Position numbers and translations under genes: made by a program
From: Microbacterium sp. zg-Y1090
Lineage (GTDB): Bacteria; Actinomycetota; Actinomycetes; Actinomycetales; Microbacteriaceae
Assembly (NCBI RefSeq): GCF_030246945.1
Contig: NZ_CP126742.1
Location: 992,001 to 1,056,000, forward strand
DNA length: 64,000 bases
Reading direction: 5' to 3'
Shown: one piece after another, positions 8,132 through 17,953 of the stretch
Layout of the letters: each line of letters begins with the position of its first letter
Numbering within the stretch: the stretch's first letter is position 1
The notes under the pieces: generated by a model
Database searches by the model: none
Told to the model about the DNA's origin: nothing
What the model saw: the letters and a program-made list of their open reading frames with translations, nothing else

Positions 8132-10212
8132 CAGCCGAAGCTCGCCGAGATGCCCGCCAGCAGCGGCTTCACATCGAGCGATCCGGCGTGGAGATCGAGA
8201 ACGAACCGCCGATCGAGGAAACGATTCGCGCGCTCGCACGACGTCTCCGACAGGAAGGCGCAGAAGTGGCACGCGGCACCGTGGAGGAAATCTTCCTGAT
8301 TCTTCGGTACGCGGTGAGCGCAGATCGGATCGGATGAGCACCGCTGCGCACGATGCAGAGCCTCTTGCAACACCGGTTCGAGACGGTCGGTGCGAGCCAG
8401 ATCCACGAGACCGCCGAGCGTACCCTCGCTGTCGGGCGACGTCGTCGTGATGAGAATGCCGGCAGCAGGATCTCGACCCTCCGATGCCCGCCACGCGTAG
8501 ATGCGCTCCGATAGCGACGCCGACCCGTATCCGCTCGACATCGCCATCTCGCGGATCAAAAGGTGCGACAGGGTGTGAAGCGCCCAGTAGCGCGGCGGTG
8601 GCATCCGATCGTCGGCGCTGACGGCGGCAGCTGTGGTGCTCTGGCGGCGGGCGAGATTCCGCTCGTGCGCCGCGCAATGCGCGGCCCACACGGCGCTTTC
8701 GAGGACGCCCGCCTCCCACGTCTCGACGACGGCTTCTTTGAAACGGAGGAAGACGCCCTCGCCGCGGTCCTCGGTGGCGGGTACCCACTTCGGCTTACCG
8801 GAGAGCGAGATGGGCGCGATACGCGTTGCGTCGTCGCCAACGCGGTCGAGCGCGTCGATCCGGGTGAATCCGATGAAGGCATTCGCCTTCCGGATGCGGT
8901 CGACCGCCACCACGTCGCTGATCGTGGTGTCCAGCGTCGCCGCAACAGGAACCGGGTGCACCTTGAACCCGTTGCGCCGATCCTCCGCGAGAAACTCCGT
9001 CGGATGGGTCAGCGTCTCCCATTCGGGTGCGAGCAAGTAGTTCGGGTCGTATCCGATCGGGCCGGCTGCAGCCGCCGCGAGTGGCGGAAGGTCCCCTCGT
9101 GCGATCTGGATTGCCGTCCAGAGTTCCTCATCCGAGATCCCGGCGAAGCGCTCGGTGATGTTTTCGGGAGCGAAGGTGCGCCAGCCCGCCACCGCAGCGA
9201 GCGAGGTCATCTTCGCCACCTGAGCGGGCGGTATACCGAGAACCTCGGTGACCGTATCGGCGGGCTGCGGCACCTTGCGTGAGGGGAGAACAAGCACGCT
9301 AATCGTGGCGGGGAACCACTGGTTCGCAGCCCCGAGCAGCATGAGCCGAACTTCGCCCTGGCAAGGTTCGTCCGCGGATGCGTACGACGGAAGATGCGGA
9401 TGCCGCCCGCGGCAGTTCGGGAGGGAGTCCTCGCCTCCCGCACGGGTCAGCTCAGCGATATTGCGGGAGGAGCCGCACACGACGCACTTGATTGATACCT
9501 GCGGACCGAGGTTCGAGCGCCACTCGAGCATGCGCATCTTCGGCTGTGCGACGCATTCGGTGCGGTGGCCGTCGGCACCGTGCACCCAGTCGACATATGG
9601 GAACTCGTCGAGGTGCCCGTTGGTGCATGCGATGAGATAGCGTGCGGGCACCGCAGCGCGGGGCCGCGCCTTCCCCCCGAAACGACCCTTGCAGGCCTTG
9701 TGAACGAAACGAGCCAGATCGGGTCGATGCTTGCGCGTGTTCTCGAACTCGAAGGTGCTCGCAGCCGACACCGGAGCGAGAAGGTCGCACCCCGTGCACC
9801 GTAGCCACTGCGGGAAGATGCGGGTAGGGATGCCGATCGGGGTCGTGTTACCGCCGAGGTCGTCCGGCAGCCACGGCGGTTGGCGGAGCTCCCCGACCTG
9901 CTGGCCCAGCTGGCGGCGCACCGCCTCGATGAGGCGAGGGACCAGCACGAGAGGAGGATCGCCACCCATCCTCGCGTACGCCTTGTCCCAGGCGTCGATG
10001 CCTTGCGGCATCACCGCGATCTGCGGCAGATCGACCGTTGCGCCGATGCCCGAGGTGTAGAGCATGCCGTTCGGCCGGATCGAGCCGATGCGGGCGCGAT
10101 TCTTCGGTTCTCCCGAGCCTGCGTAGGGGTCCGCGACGTCGCCGGGGACCTCTACGACTGTCTGCTCATCGCCGGCGGTCGCCCGCTCCGTGGTCACGCG
10201 CTCTTCGGTCAC
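8131..10212 (-). CDS. drmB: DrmB, DUF1998 DISARM protein
   Basis: The 693-residue protein has two CxxC zinc-finger-like sites (CTGC near residue 142, CVVC about 100 residues later). A C-terminal DUF1998 region (about 560-690) carries the typical final Cys pattern CSSDPICAHRV and GAACHFCAFLSETSC followed by NRFLDR. With DrmA it forms the DISARM core that senses and blocks incoming DNA. The GTG at 10212 is preferred over ATG 10248. It overlaps the drmA stop as GTGA and has AAGGA about 8 bases upstream, whereas the longer start would overlap drmA by 40 bases. Confidence 0.92.
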   Translation of the reverse strand: MTEERVTTERATAGDEQTVVEVPGDVADPYAGSGEPKNRARIGSIRPNGMLYTSGIGATVDLPQIAVMPQGIDAWDKAYARMGGDPPLVLVPRLIEAVRRQLGQQVGELRQPPWLPDDLGGNTTPIGIPTRIFPQWLRCTGCDLLAPVSAASTFEFENTRKHRPDLARFVHKACKGRFGGKARPRAAVPARYLIACTNGHLDEFPYVDWVHGADGHRTECVAQPKMRMLEWRSNLGPQVSIKCVVCGSSRNIAELTRAGGEDSLPNCRGRHPHLPSYASADEPCQGEVRLMLLGAANQWFPATISVLVLPSRKVPQPADTVTEVLGIPPAQVAKMTSLAAVAGWRTFAPENITERFAGISDEELWTAIQIARGDLPPLAAAAAGPIGYDPNYLLAPEWETLTHPTEFLAEDRRNGFKVHPVPVAATLDTTISDVVAVDRIRKANAFIGFTRIDALDRVGDDATRIAPISLSGKPKWVPATEDRGEGVFLRFKEAVVETWEAGVLESAVWAAHCAAHERNLARRQSTTAAAVSADDRMPPPRYWALHTLSHLLIREMAMSSGYGSASLSERIYAWRASEGRDPAAGILITTTSPDSEGTLGGLVDLARTDRLEPVLQEALHRAQRCSSDPICAHRVPKNQEDFLHGAACHFCAFLSETSCERANRFLDRRFVLDLHAGSLDVKPLLAGISASFG

Positions 10213-13200
10213 TTGGCATCCTTCTTCGCCTTGACGGTAAAGGTCCACTTCGGCGTCGTCGCAGTGACGGGCTCAGCGAGCTTGCCGGGGAAGGGCGAAA
10301 CGAGGAGGTCGATCTCGGGCTGCACCTCGCGCATCGAGTTCGCGACCTGGAAAAGCCGGTCGCCCTCCTCGCCGATCGAGTCCTCCGGGCTGATCAGCAG
10401 CGGTTCCACGATTTGGTTCGGGAGGGACTTTCTCGAATAGGTGAGCGCTCCGGAAGTCGCGGTTGCACGATCCGTCCACTTGTCGAGCCTCAACACGATC
10501 TTGCTCTTCATGCTTGACGCCGCCCCGGCGTCGGCGGCGAGGTCGACACGCGCAACCAGCTTGTCTACGAGAGCGTCAATGGTCGCGCGACGGATAGCGA
10601 TCCGGCCCGCTCCGGCGTTGGACTCCGCCGAGAGAGACTCGGCGGGCGTCACTGTGGCATCGATCACGCGCGCCGCCGAGACGATGAGCCCGGTCAGCCC
10701 GCGTTCGAGCGCTGCCTCCGAGAACGGGGTGACGGAGAGCGCCTCGACATTCGCGTAGAAGGTGTCGTGATAGTGCTCGAATTGCTCGTAATGAGCCATG
10801 TCGCGCGGCCGGGCGCGGTTCGCGAGCGTCACCACGAGCCCGGGTTTCGCCCCCTCGCGTCCGACGCGGGAGGACGCCTGGATGTACTCCGCTGTGTTCT
10901 TCGGCTGTCCCACGATCATCATGAGCCCGAGACGAGGGACGTCGACACCGACCTGGAGCATCGACGTGGCAAGGACGACGTCGTACGGCAGTTCCCGCGG
11001 GGCGAGTTCCTCGCCGGCCTTCCGCTTGGCCGCGATAACCGCCCGCCCTGTCGTCGTGTCAATGTCGGGGTCGAAGGGCGAAGCAAGGTGAGTCAGAGTC
11101 TTCCCGATCTCGGAGGACGAGATGCGGGATGTCAGTTCGCCGAGCTTGAGAGGCGTGCGCCTTCTGGGGTAACCCGTCGACTTATCCGGGCTGCTCACGC
11201 GCGTCGTCACATCGTCCTCGAGGTACCGGCGCATGCCGGCAAGCTCCCGTGTGGCGGAGAAGTAGTCCACGAGCGTCAGATAGGGCTCTGCAGCAGCGCC
11301 GTGCTCGTCGAAGAGCTTCTGACCAGCGAGCAGGAGGATCTCGCTGAGGCGGATCTCGGCGAGCGTCAGACGTGCGCCGTGGAGGCAGACGCCGAGGTAC
11401 CGGCGACCGGGAGCCTCTTTCGGAGGGTTCTCTCCATCGGCCCGGGCAGCACTCAAGTCCGCCGTTCCGGGTAGCGGCACCTCCTTCGAGAAGAAGGTGT
11501 CGCTCACGCTCAGTACTTGCGGTGGGAAGACCTCGACGTCGCGGGCATACAGCCGCTGAACCTGCTCGGCAGCTTTTCGAACGGTCGCGGTCGACGCGAT
11601 CACGAGCGGCTTCACCGGCTTCGCGGTCCCCGAAGCTCCGAGCTCCCAGCTCGAGAGGACGTCGATCGCCCCCTCGAAAAGACCCACGGCGGTGCCGAGA
11701 GCCCCGGTGATGAGGTGGAGCTCGTCCTGGATGATCAGGTCCGGCGGGCGCAGTCGGCCGACTGCCGTGACCTGGGTGGAGGGGTAGGCGCGTCCGTTCG
11801 CGGTCTTCGCGTTGTGGGTGTCGGCACCGCAGACGCTGGCGTCGGTGTCCAGGTGCTTGTAGCCGTGTCGCGGACACTTCTTGGCCACATAGCCGAACAG
11901 GCTGGCGGCTTCACCTTCGCGGGCTAGACGAGCGAACTTGTCGACGGTCGCCAGGAGGAAGGTGGGCGGATGCCGGTAGATCTCGTCGTCGACGGTGAGC
12001 ACGGGAAGCCCGACCTCCGCGGACCCGCCGGCCGCGAAAGGGCATCGAGCCCGACGGTCGCCGCAGTAGATGCGGATGCGCTTTTCAACATCGTCGGCTT
12101 CGACGTTCGACTTCGGGTTGATCGCCGTCCCGCACCAGGGGCAATGGTCGAACTGGAGCACCGTCAGCCCGTACGCGGAGTTGCCGTCTCTCTCGCGCAC
12201 GTCTTTCACCTGCTCGGCCGCTTCGGAGTAGCGCTTCGGGCTGACGCTCGATCCGACCCAGAGTCCGATGGTGAAGGGAGCTGAGCCCCAGCTCGCCGGG
12301 TCTTCTCGGCGGACGACCTCGGCGGCGCACATGAGAGTTGTCGCGCGCAGAAATTGCTGCGACGTGAGCAAGCGCAGCGTGTATCGCATGAGCACAGCGA
12401 CGCCGTCGCCACCGTCAAGTAGTCCTTCGGGCGTCTCGACCTTGCCCTGCAGACGGCGGATACCGAATGTGAACGCGGCGAGGCCGAGGTAGGCCTCCGT
12501 TTTGCCGCCACCGGTCGGGAAGAACAGCAGCTCGGCGCGCGCGTAGTCCGTCGACCGGCGCACGTGGGTGGGGTCGACCACCGACGGTAGCTGCATGAGG
12601 ATGAACGCGAGCTGGAACGCGCGCCACGATGCCGCTTCCTCGCCACGCGCATCGACGCGGGCGACAGCGTCGGCGATCGACATTTCCCTCTGCTCGATAC
12701 GAACCGCCGCGACCTGCGACCGCAACCGCTGATCCCGCATCGTGCGGTTCATGAACCAGAAGGCGCGCTGCGCCTGCTTATTGGAGACGAGGAGCTCAAG
12801 CCCTGCGCGCAGCCGCTCAAGCGCTGCAGCGCCGTCTTCAAGTCCGATGCGGCCTTGTTCCTGCAGCCACTCCGGAAGCGCGGCGTTCTTTGCTGCGCAC
12901 TTTTGCAGCCACGCCGAGTACCCATCGAGGAGAGGGTTCAGACCTGCTTCGAGCTCCTCGGGGGACGCGGCCATGAGTGCGCTCATGCTGAGCACAGCAC
13001 CCGTGACCGTTGGAGCCTGCGTTTGCGGCACCTCCGCCGTCGGTAGCCACGTCGTCCTGACCGCTGTCGCCCGACGAGGGTCGGCTGGCGAGACATCCCA
13101 TTCCACAGAGGCTGTGCGGCCGACGGCGAATTCGAGGCGATCGCGGTAGAGAAGATCGAGACGGCGCACTTCCGGGTCTCGGGAGCCACGATCGGCGACC

Positions 13201-13958
13201 ATCGCGTCACGTGCGGGCAGGAAGATGCCGTTGCCACTCGGTGTCGTGACCTCAAGCTCGGCTTGGAACATCCAGAGTTTGGGAGGCAACTCCCGCCCTG
13301 TGACCGCTGTATTGAGAAGAGCAGCCTCGACGACGCACCGTCCCTCGACGTCGAACACCTCGACACTGATCTCGACGTCGCCGGGCAGCGAGGCGCGCGT
13401 TGAGCTGCCGTTCGCGATCGCTGAGATGTCGATATCGGCGATTTCTTCGAAGGGCGTGCGGTCGTAGTAGGTCTGGATTTTGCCCTGCTCATCAGCCTCG
13501 CGCCTCGCTGAGTACTTCCCCCAGCGTGCGGTGAAGCGGAGTACAGGCGTGTCCGCCGGCACCTGGAACCGGAGCCCCATCGACGACGGGGCGATGATCT
13601 TCGATTCCGGGCCGCGGTCCTCGTCGCGTTCGCTCGGCGAAGCTTCGGTGATCGACGCCTCCTCGTCGGCTGGCACACCCTGTACGTCGTGGGCGCCGCT
13701 GAGATCGCCGACGGCGAGGGACTCATCTGCGCGAACATCGGCGAGTGAGGCCCCGTTTGCGTCGGTTGGCGATGCCACCGCATCCGGGGCGCCGTCGAGG
13801 AGCGAGATCGGCGCGAGTGCGCCGGCGAGGTAGCGAGCGCGGGGCGTGCCCACGATCGTTTCGTCAGGCCCGTCCCACGGGCCGACGAGGTCACGGGCGA
13901 TCAGGTCGACGAGTTCATCGCGGACCTGTGCCGCGGAGGTAGGGGATTCGCCGGTCAC
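10209..13958 (-). CDS. drmA: DrmA, DISARM helicase
   Basis: The 1249-residue SF2 helicase-like protein has a Walker A, FFPTGGGKTEAYLGL, near residue 482. A DExH-type box, IIQDELHLITG, lies near 743. The C-terminal helicase motifs ATSMLQVGVDVPRLG and YIQASSRVGREG lie near 1000-1031. Cys pairs CPWCG and CPRHGYKH between the two lobes suggest a zinc insertion. In DISARM, DrmA with DrmB binds DNA and is needed for restriction. GTG 13958 is preferred because it overlaps the drmMI stop (TAGTG) and has AAGGAG upstream. ATG 13985 has no ribosome site and would extend into drmMI. Confidence 0.93.
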   Translation of the reverse strand: MTGESPTSAAQVRDELVDLIARDLVGPWDGPDETIVGTPRARYLAGALAPISLLDGAPDAVASPTDANGASLADVRADESLAVGDLSGAHDVQGVPADEEASITEASPSERDEDRGPESKIIAPSSMGLRFQVPADTPVLRFTARWGKYSARREADEQGKIQTYYDRTPFEEIADIDISAIANGSSTRASLPGDVEISVEVFDVEGRCVVEAALLNTAVTGRELPPKLWMFQAELEVTTPSGNGIFLPARDAMVADRGSRDPEVRRLDLLYRDRLEFAVGRTASVEWDVSPADPRRATAVRTTWLPTAEVPQTQAPTVTGAVLSMSALMAASPEELEAGLNPLLDGYSAWLQKCAAKNAALPEWLQEQGRIGLEDGAAALERLRAGLELLVSNKQAQRAFWFMNRTMRDQRLRSQVAAVRIEQREMSIADAVARVDARGEEAASWRAFQLAFILMQLPSVVDPTHVRRSTDYARAELLFFPTGGGKTEAYLGLAAFTFGIRRLQGKVETPEGLLDGGDGVAVLMRYTLRLLTSQQFLRATTLMCAAEVVRREDPASWGSAPFTIGLWVGSSVSPKRYSEAAEQVKDVRERDGNSAYGLTVLQFDHCPWCGTAINPKSNVEADDVEKRIRIYCGDRRARCPFAAGGSAEVGLPVLTVDDEIYRHPPTFLLATVDKFARLAREGEAASLFGYVAKKCPRHGYKHLDTDASVCGADTHNAKTANGRAYPSTQVTAVGRLRPPDLIIQDELHLITGALGTAVGLFEGAIDVLSSWELGASGTAKPVKPLVIASTATVRKAAEQVQRLYARDVEVFPPQVLSVSDTFFSKEVPLPGTADLSAARADGENPPKEAPGRRYLGVCLHGARLTLAEIRLSEILLLAGQKLFDEHGAAAEPYLTLVDYFSATRELAGMRRYLEDDVTTRVSSPDKSTGYPRRRTPLKLGELTSRISSSEIGKTLTHLASPFDPDIDTTTGRAVIAAKRKAGEELAPRELPYDVVLATSMLQVGVDVPRLGLMMIVGQPKNTAEYIQASSRVGREGAKPGLVVTLANRARPRDMAHYEQFEHYHDTFYANVEALSVTPFSEAALERGLTGLIVSAARVIDATVTPAESLSAESNAGAGRIAIRRATIDALVDKLVARVDLAADAGAASSMKSKIVLRLDKWTDRATATSGALTYSRKSLPNQIVEPLLISPEDSIGEEGDRLFQVANSMREVQPEIDLLVSPFPGKLAEPVTATTPKWTFTVKAKKDAK

Positions 13959-16900
13959 TAGAACATCGCTCCTTCGGGAACGCATGATTGGTCAAAGTTG
14001 TCGCCGCGGTCGGGCGCGGGGGTGCGAGACTTGTCCGCCTGAAGCTCCCCCCTTCGGTTGTTCTCTGCAAGCAGCAGATCGAGGATCTTCACCCGAGAAT
14101 CGGGATCCACTGTCCATCGCTCAACTTGCCGGTAGCTGTAGAATCCGTGGTTAAGCTGAATACTGTCCCAGCCGAACGCTCGGACTACAGCTGAGTTGAT
14201 TCGCGCATGGATCGAGCGAAGGTGATCGATGTCGGCATCGCCTCGAACCAAAGGCGAGTTGACTCTCTTGTAGAGCGCCGTCAACCCCAGACCGCGGCTT
14301 CGCATAATATCCGCACGATCGCCGTCCAATAGCATGCCGAGTTCGGCCATCTCATCCGTTGGTTCAGGGCGAGGTAGCGTCTCGAATACGTCTGAAGTCG
14401 TGTATCTCGCTGCCGCATCGAGACTTGAGCCCCACCGCATTGCCCAGAGCTGATGTATCGACGAACTCAGTAAACAAAGTGATGCGAAATCGTCAAGAAG
14501 GAAGACGCCGAGGGAGTTACTGAATACCAATTTCGAATCGAATCGAAGCGGCATCAGAGTGTCGCTTGTGAGGACGATCGCGATCACGGCGTCCAGCTCC
14601 TGTAGCCCTGCGGACAACCCGGGAGCGCGTTCAGCGTACTGCCACCACCTCTCCCGATACTGCCTCTTCTTGACTCTGTCTCGCGCAGGCTTCACTAGTT
14701 CTCGGACTCGCCTGAGCGCGGCAGGAAATTGTTCTGCCTCGGAGAGTGTCAAATTACCGAAATCAATCACCGTGCTACTTGGCCCCGGTGAGGCGCGTCC
14801 GTTTACGTCTACTCCGGTCAAAAATGGCCGAACGACCCGCGCAGAGGATGGATCTTCCTCCAGAAGCTGCTCGCGTTCCGCGTCGCTCATAACGAATCCC
14901 TTGCCTGACAGGATCACGCCCATGAAGCTCAGTCCTTTATTCTCGGACAGCACAGTAGGCGGCTTGATATAGGCCGTCGCCGGCTCGAGTGCTGGCGAGA
15001 TGAGCGATACCCGCTGCCCGTCGCAGACTGAACGGCCACCGGCTTGAGGGCGAGCTGTCAGCCAGATCAGGGAAACGTGCACACTTGCGGTTGTCGGCCA
15101 TTTATAGCGCTTGACGGTTCGGTGCACCCGCCATGTGGTGAGCAAAAGGGGGTCGAGCGCTACTCGGCGCCCGTCGCCCTCCGATAACGACTCGGAGGCG
15201 ATCATCCCTACGGTCGCGTCCTGATTGGCGAGTGTCACCAACCGGAGTACGAAGTACGCGACGAGGTCTGCCTCGCCCTTGCGTTCGTTGGCGATTGAGT
15301 TGACCAAGAACTCCCGAAAGTTCGAACCCGAAGCGCCAGAGATCTTCTTTCCCCCGAGGAACGGGGGGTTGCCGATGATGGCGTCGAAGCCGCCGCGGGT
15401 GTGGATGACGTCCGGAGCCTCGAGTATCCAGTGCAGGGGCTTCCACCGCGCCTCGCCCGTATCAGCGGCCGGTGTGAGGCCCGCATCGATGATGGCATCG
15501 AGCTCGGTTCGGTCCGGCTCGGCATCTCCGTCGACGGGGTAGGCGGCGCGGAGGGCGTCGGCGAGGTCGTCGTAGCGGTCGTCGAGCTTCTTGCCGCGCT
15601 TGCCACCTTCGAGGAGGCCAGCCGCGATTATGCCCTCGGCGACGTCGCGTAGCTTCGCGGTGACCTGGTCGGCTTGGACCAGGAGTGCGTGTTTCGCTTT
15701 CGTGGAGCGCATGCGGTCGGCGTCGTCGACCTGCCCAGAGGAGAGCTCGCGGCGGATACGGGCGGCGTCGTCAAGATCCTTATCGACGTCGAACCAGAGC
15801 AGCTGCTCCCGCCCGCGGCGGCGCTCGGGATAGATGTGCTGGGCCTTCAACTGCTCCTCGGTGGTGACGCCGAGCAGCGAGTTGCCGTGGAAGACGCGGT
15901 CGTCCACGAAGGAGAACGGCTTGCCCGGGTCCATCGAGATGAGCCAGAGGGAGAGCTTGCACATCTCGACAGCCATGCCGTTGATGTCGGCGCCGTAGAG
16001 ACAGCGTGCGACGACTTCGCGCACCGCCCACCGTTTCAGATCCGGCTCGCCACTCACGTCAAGCCCTTCTTCGGCGCGTGCCTCGATGAGCCGGTCGGCG
16101 AGGTAGTGGGCTGCGGCGACGAGGAACGCGCCCGAGCCGGCGGCGATGTCTGCGACCTTCAGGTCGAGGATCTCCGCCGAGGACTTCAGCTTCCACTCGC
16201 TGCGATTCTCGGTATCGAGAGGTCCGGGATTATAGACGAGCGGCTCCAGCGCGTGGAGGACCACTTCCTCTGCGAGGGAGCGGGGGGTGTAGTGGGTCCC
16301 AGTGTTCGCCCTCTGCGGGGATTCCGTCATCACAAGCCCGTCAGCCGGAACGACGTAAGGCATCCCGCGCAGGTCATTGCGGATGAGGCCGTAGAAGGGA
16401 TGCAGCCGGGTTAAAACGTCGTCGTTGCCGAGGAGCGCATATCGAAGTCGCGTGCGAGCAGCGGCGGCGGGCTCAGGGGCATCGGCTCCGTACGCCTTCG
16501 CAATCTGCTTCGCGGTGCGGGGCCTGGACTGTTTCTGAGTCGTCTCCAGATGCTTTACGAGCCGTTCCGCGAAATCCGCCGGCGAAGAGGCGGCAGCAGC
16601 GACGTCTTCCAGCTCGTCAAGGGCGATCTCGGGCTCGAACCCCGCCGTACCCTGGAGGCCGACCGTGACGTCGGAGACGTAGGTAGCCGAGTAACCGAGC
16701 AAACCTTCGTAGACGTAGCCGATTTGCTCGACGTCGAGCTCGCGGAAAGAGAGCCGCAGCGCGCCGTCTTCGATCGTCTGCACGGCGCGGAGGACGGCTA
16801 GCATCGCCCGGTCGGTCAGTCGCACCCGCAGCCGGCCCTGACCGTCGGTGGCATGCAGCCATGGGAAACGAGCGGGATCGAACAGGGAGCCACCGTAGGC

Positions 16901-17953
16901 GGGCATCCGCATGTCCTGGAAGGAGGCCCCTCCGAACACCGCATTGCTCGCTGCGAGCAAACGGTGCCATGCCTCCCACGAGTGGTCGAGTGCCTCTTCC
17001 GAAGTCGCAGTCGCGTCCTGCTGGAGGTGCTCGCGGACTCGCGCGATCGCGTACGAGGAACGGTAGAGGTCATGATCGGGAAGCAGCCCGCGTTCCTCCG
17101 CGAAGAGGAGGAAGACGATGCGCATGAGCACCGTGACCGCGGCTGCGTAGACAGCTTTCGGGTCCTCCGGCAGCGGGGAGGGCTCGCCCTGCGCGAGTGC
17201 ACGAAGGTGTGTGTCTGACATCGATTGGAGGACGAGCTCGACGGCGCGGCGAACCTGGTCGCCGAGCGCCTCGGTGATCTCCTCCGCGCTCGCGATGCTC
17301 TTGTCGAAGAGCAGCGGAAGCCGCTTCATCTCGTCTCCACCCGCGATCGACGTATAGCTAGCCAGAGCGAAGAACGCATCGCGGCTAGGACGTTCCTCAC
17401 GCCACAACAACGCATCCCACACGCCGCTGGCCGTCGTGACGTCCTTCGCCGCTGATACCAGCGCCCACCATCGGCCGTCGGTGACGATGCCGGTCGTGAC
17501 GCCGGTCTCCCGCAGCAGCACCGCCATTCGGTCGATAGCGTTCGCCGACCACCCATCGCTGCCCACCGAACGCAGATCATCGGTGCGGTCCACAACGGTG
17601 ACGAGGGCGGACGGGACACTCGAGCCGGTCAGCGCGGCCCATGGTGTCACCGTGACAGCGCCATTAGGGGACTGCGCGGAGAGGCCTTCGGGCGACAGCT
17701 GCAGGTCGTCGGACCAATCGAGCAGGCGGCGCAACACGACCGCCACCCACCGGTCACGCGCCGTGTCGTAAACGTCCGCCGGCGCGGTCCACGCTGCGGA
17801 CCATCGGACGAACTCTTCGGCGAAGACGTCTGCTGTCTCGTCCGCTGCGGGGCGGGGTAGCCCCGAGGGGTAGAACGACTTCAACGCCGCTTTCGACAGG
17901 AAGGGACCGTCGTGGTCGATCAGCGACAACCACTCCCACACATCAACGGGCAC
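13958..17953 (-). CDS. drmMI: DrmMI, N6-adenine DNA methyltransferase of class 1 DISARM
   Basis: A 1331-residue PglX-like class of adenine methyltransferase. Motif I (DIAAGSGAFLVAA) lies near residue 603 and the catalytic motif IV (IIGNPPFLGGKK, the N-P-P-F box) near 863. The last roughly 450 residues form the target-recognition part. It marks host DNA so that DISARM spares it. It overlaps the drmD stop by 11 bases and ends within the drmA start, so the operon is tightly coupled. The stretch 14.0-15.3 kb, encoding the C-terminal recognition part, looks clearly less GC-rich than the surrounding drm genes. That suggests exchange of the specificity domain, though no composition was computed. Confidence 0.93.
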   Translation of the reverse strand: MPVDVWEWLSLIDHDGPFLSKAALKSFYPSGLPRPAADETADVFAEEFVRWSAAWTAPADVYDTARDRWVAVVLRRLLDWSDDLQLSPEGLSAQSPNGAVTVTPWAALTGSSVPSALVTVVDRTDDLRSVGSDGWSANAIDRMAVLLRETGVTTGIVTDGRWWALVSAAKDVTTASGVWDALLWREERPSRDAFFALASYTSIAGGDEMKRLPLLFDKSIASAEEITEALGDQVRRAVELVLQSMSDTHLRALAQGEPSPLPEDPKAVYAAAVTVLMRIVFLLFAEERGLLPDHDLYRSSYAIARVREHLQQDATATSEEALDHSWEAWHRLLAASNAVFGGASFQDMRMPAYGGSLFDPARFPWLHATDGQGRLRVRLTDRAMLAVLRAVQTIEDGALRLSFRELDVEQIGYVYEGLLGYSATYVSDVTVGLQGTAGFEPEIALDELEDVAAAASSPADFAERLVKHLETTQKQSRPRTAKQIAKAYGADAPEPAAAARTRLRYALLGNDDVLTRLHPFYGLIRNDLRGMPYVVPADGLVMTESPQRANTGTHYTPRSLAEEVVLHALEPLVYNPGPLDTENRSEWKLKSSAEILDLKVADIAAGSGAFLVAAAHYLADRLIEARAEEGLDVSGEPDLKRWAVREVVARCLYGADINGMAVEMCKLSLWLISMDPGKPFSFVDDRVFHGNSLLGVTTEEQLKAQHIYPERRRGREQLLWFDVDKDLDDAARIRRELSSGQVDDADRMRSTKAKHALLVQADQVTAKLRDVAEGIIAAGLLEGGKRGKKLDDRYDDLADALRAAYPVDGDAEPDRTELDAIIDAGLTPAADTGEARWKPLHWILEAPDVIHTRGGFDAIIGNPPFLGGKKISGASGSNFREFLVNSIANERKGEADLVAYFVLRLVTLANQDATVGMIASESLSEGDGRRVALDPLLLTTWRVHRTVKRYKWPTTASVHVSLIWLTARPQAGGRSVCDGQRVSLISPALEPATAYIKPPTVLSENKGLSFMGVILSGKGFVMSDAEREQLLEEDPSSARVVRPFLTGVDVNGRASPGPSSTVIDFGNLTLSEAEQFPAALRRVRELVKPARDRVKKRQYRERWWQYAERAPGLSAGLQELDAVIAIVLTSDTLMPLRFDSKLVFSNSLGVFLLDDFASLCLLSSSIHQLWAMRWGSSLDAAARYTTSDVFETLPRPEPTDEMAELGMLLDGDRADIMRSRGLGLTALYKRVNSPLVRGDADIDHLRSIHARINSAVVRAFGWDSIQLNHGFYSYRQVERWTVDPDSRVKILDLLLAENNRRGELQADKSRTPAPDRGDNFDQSCVPEGAMF

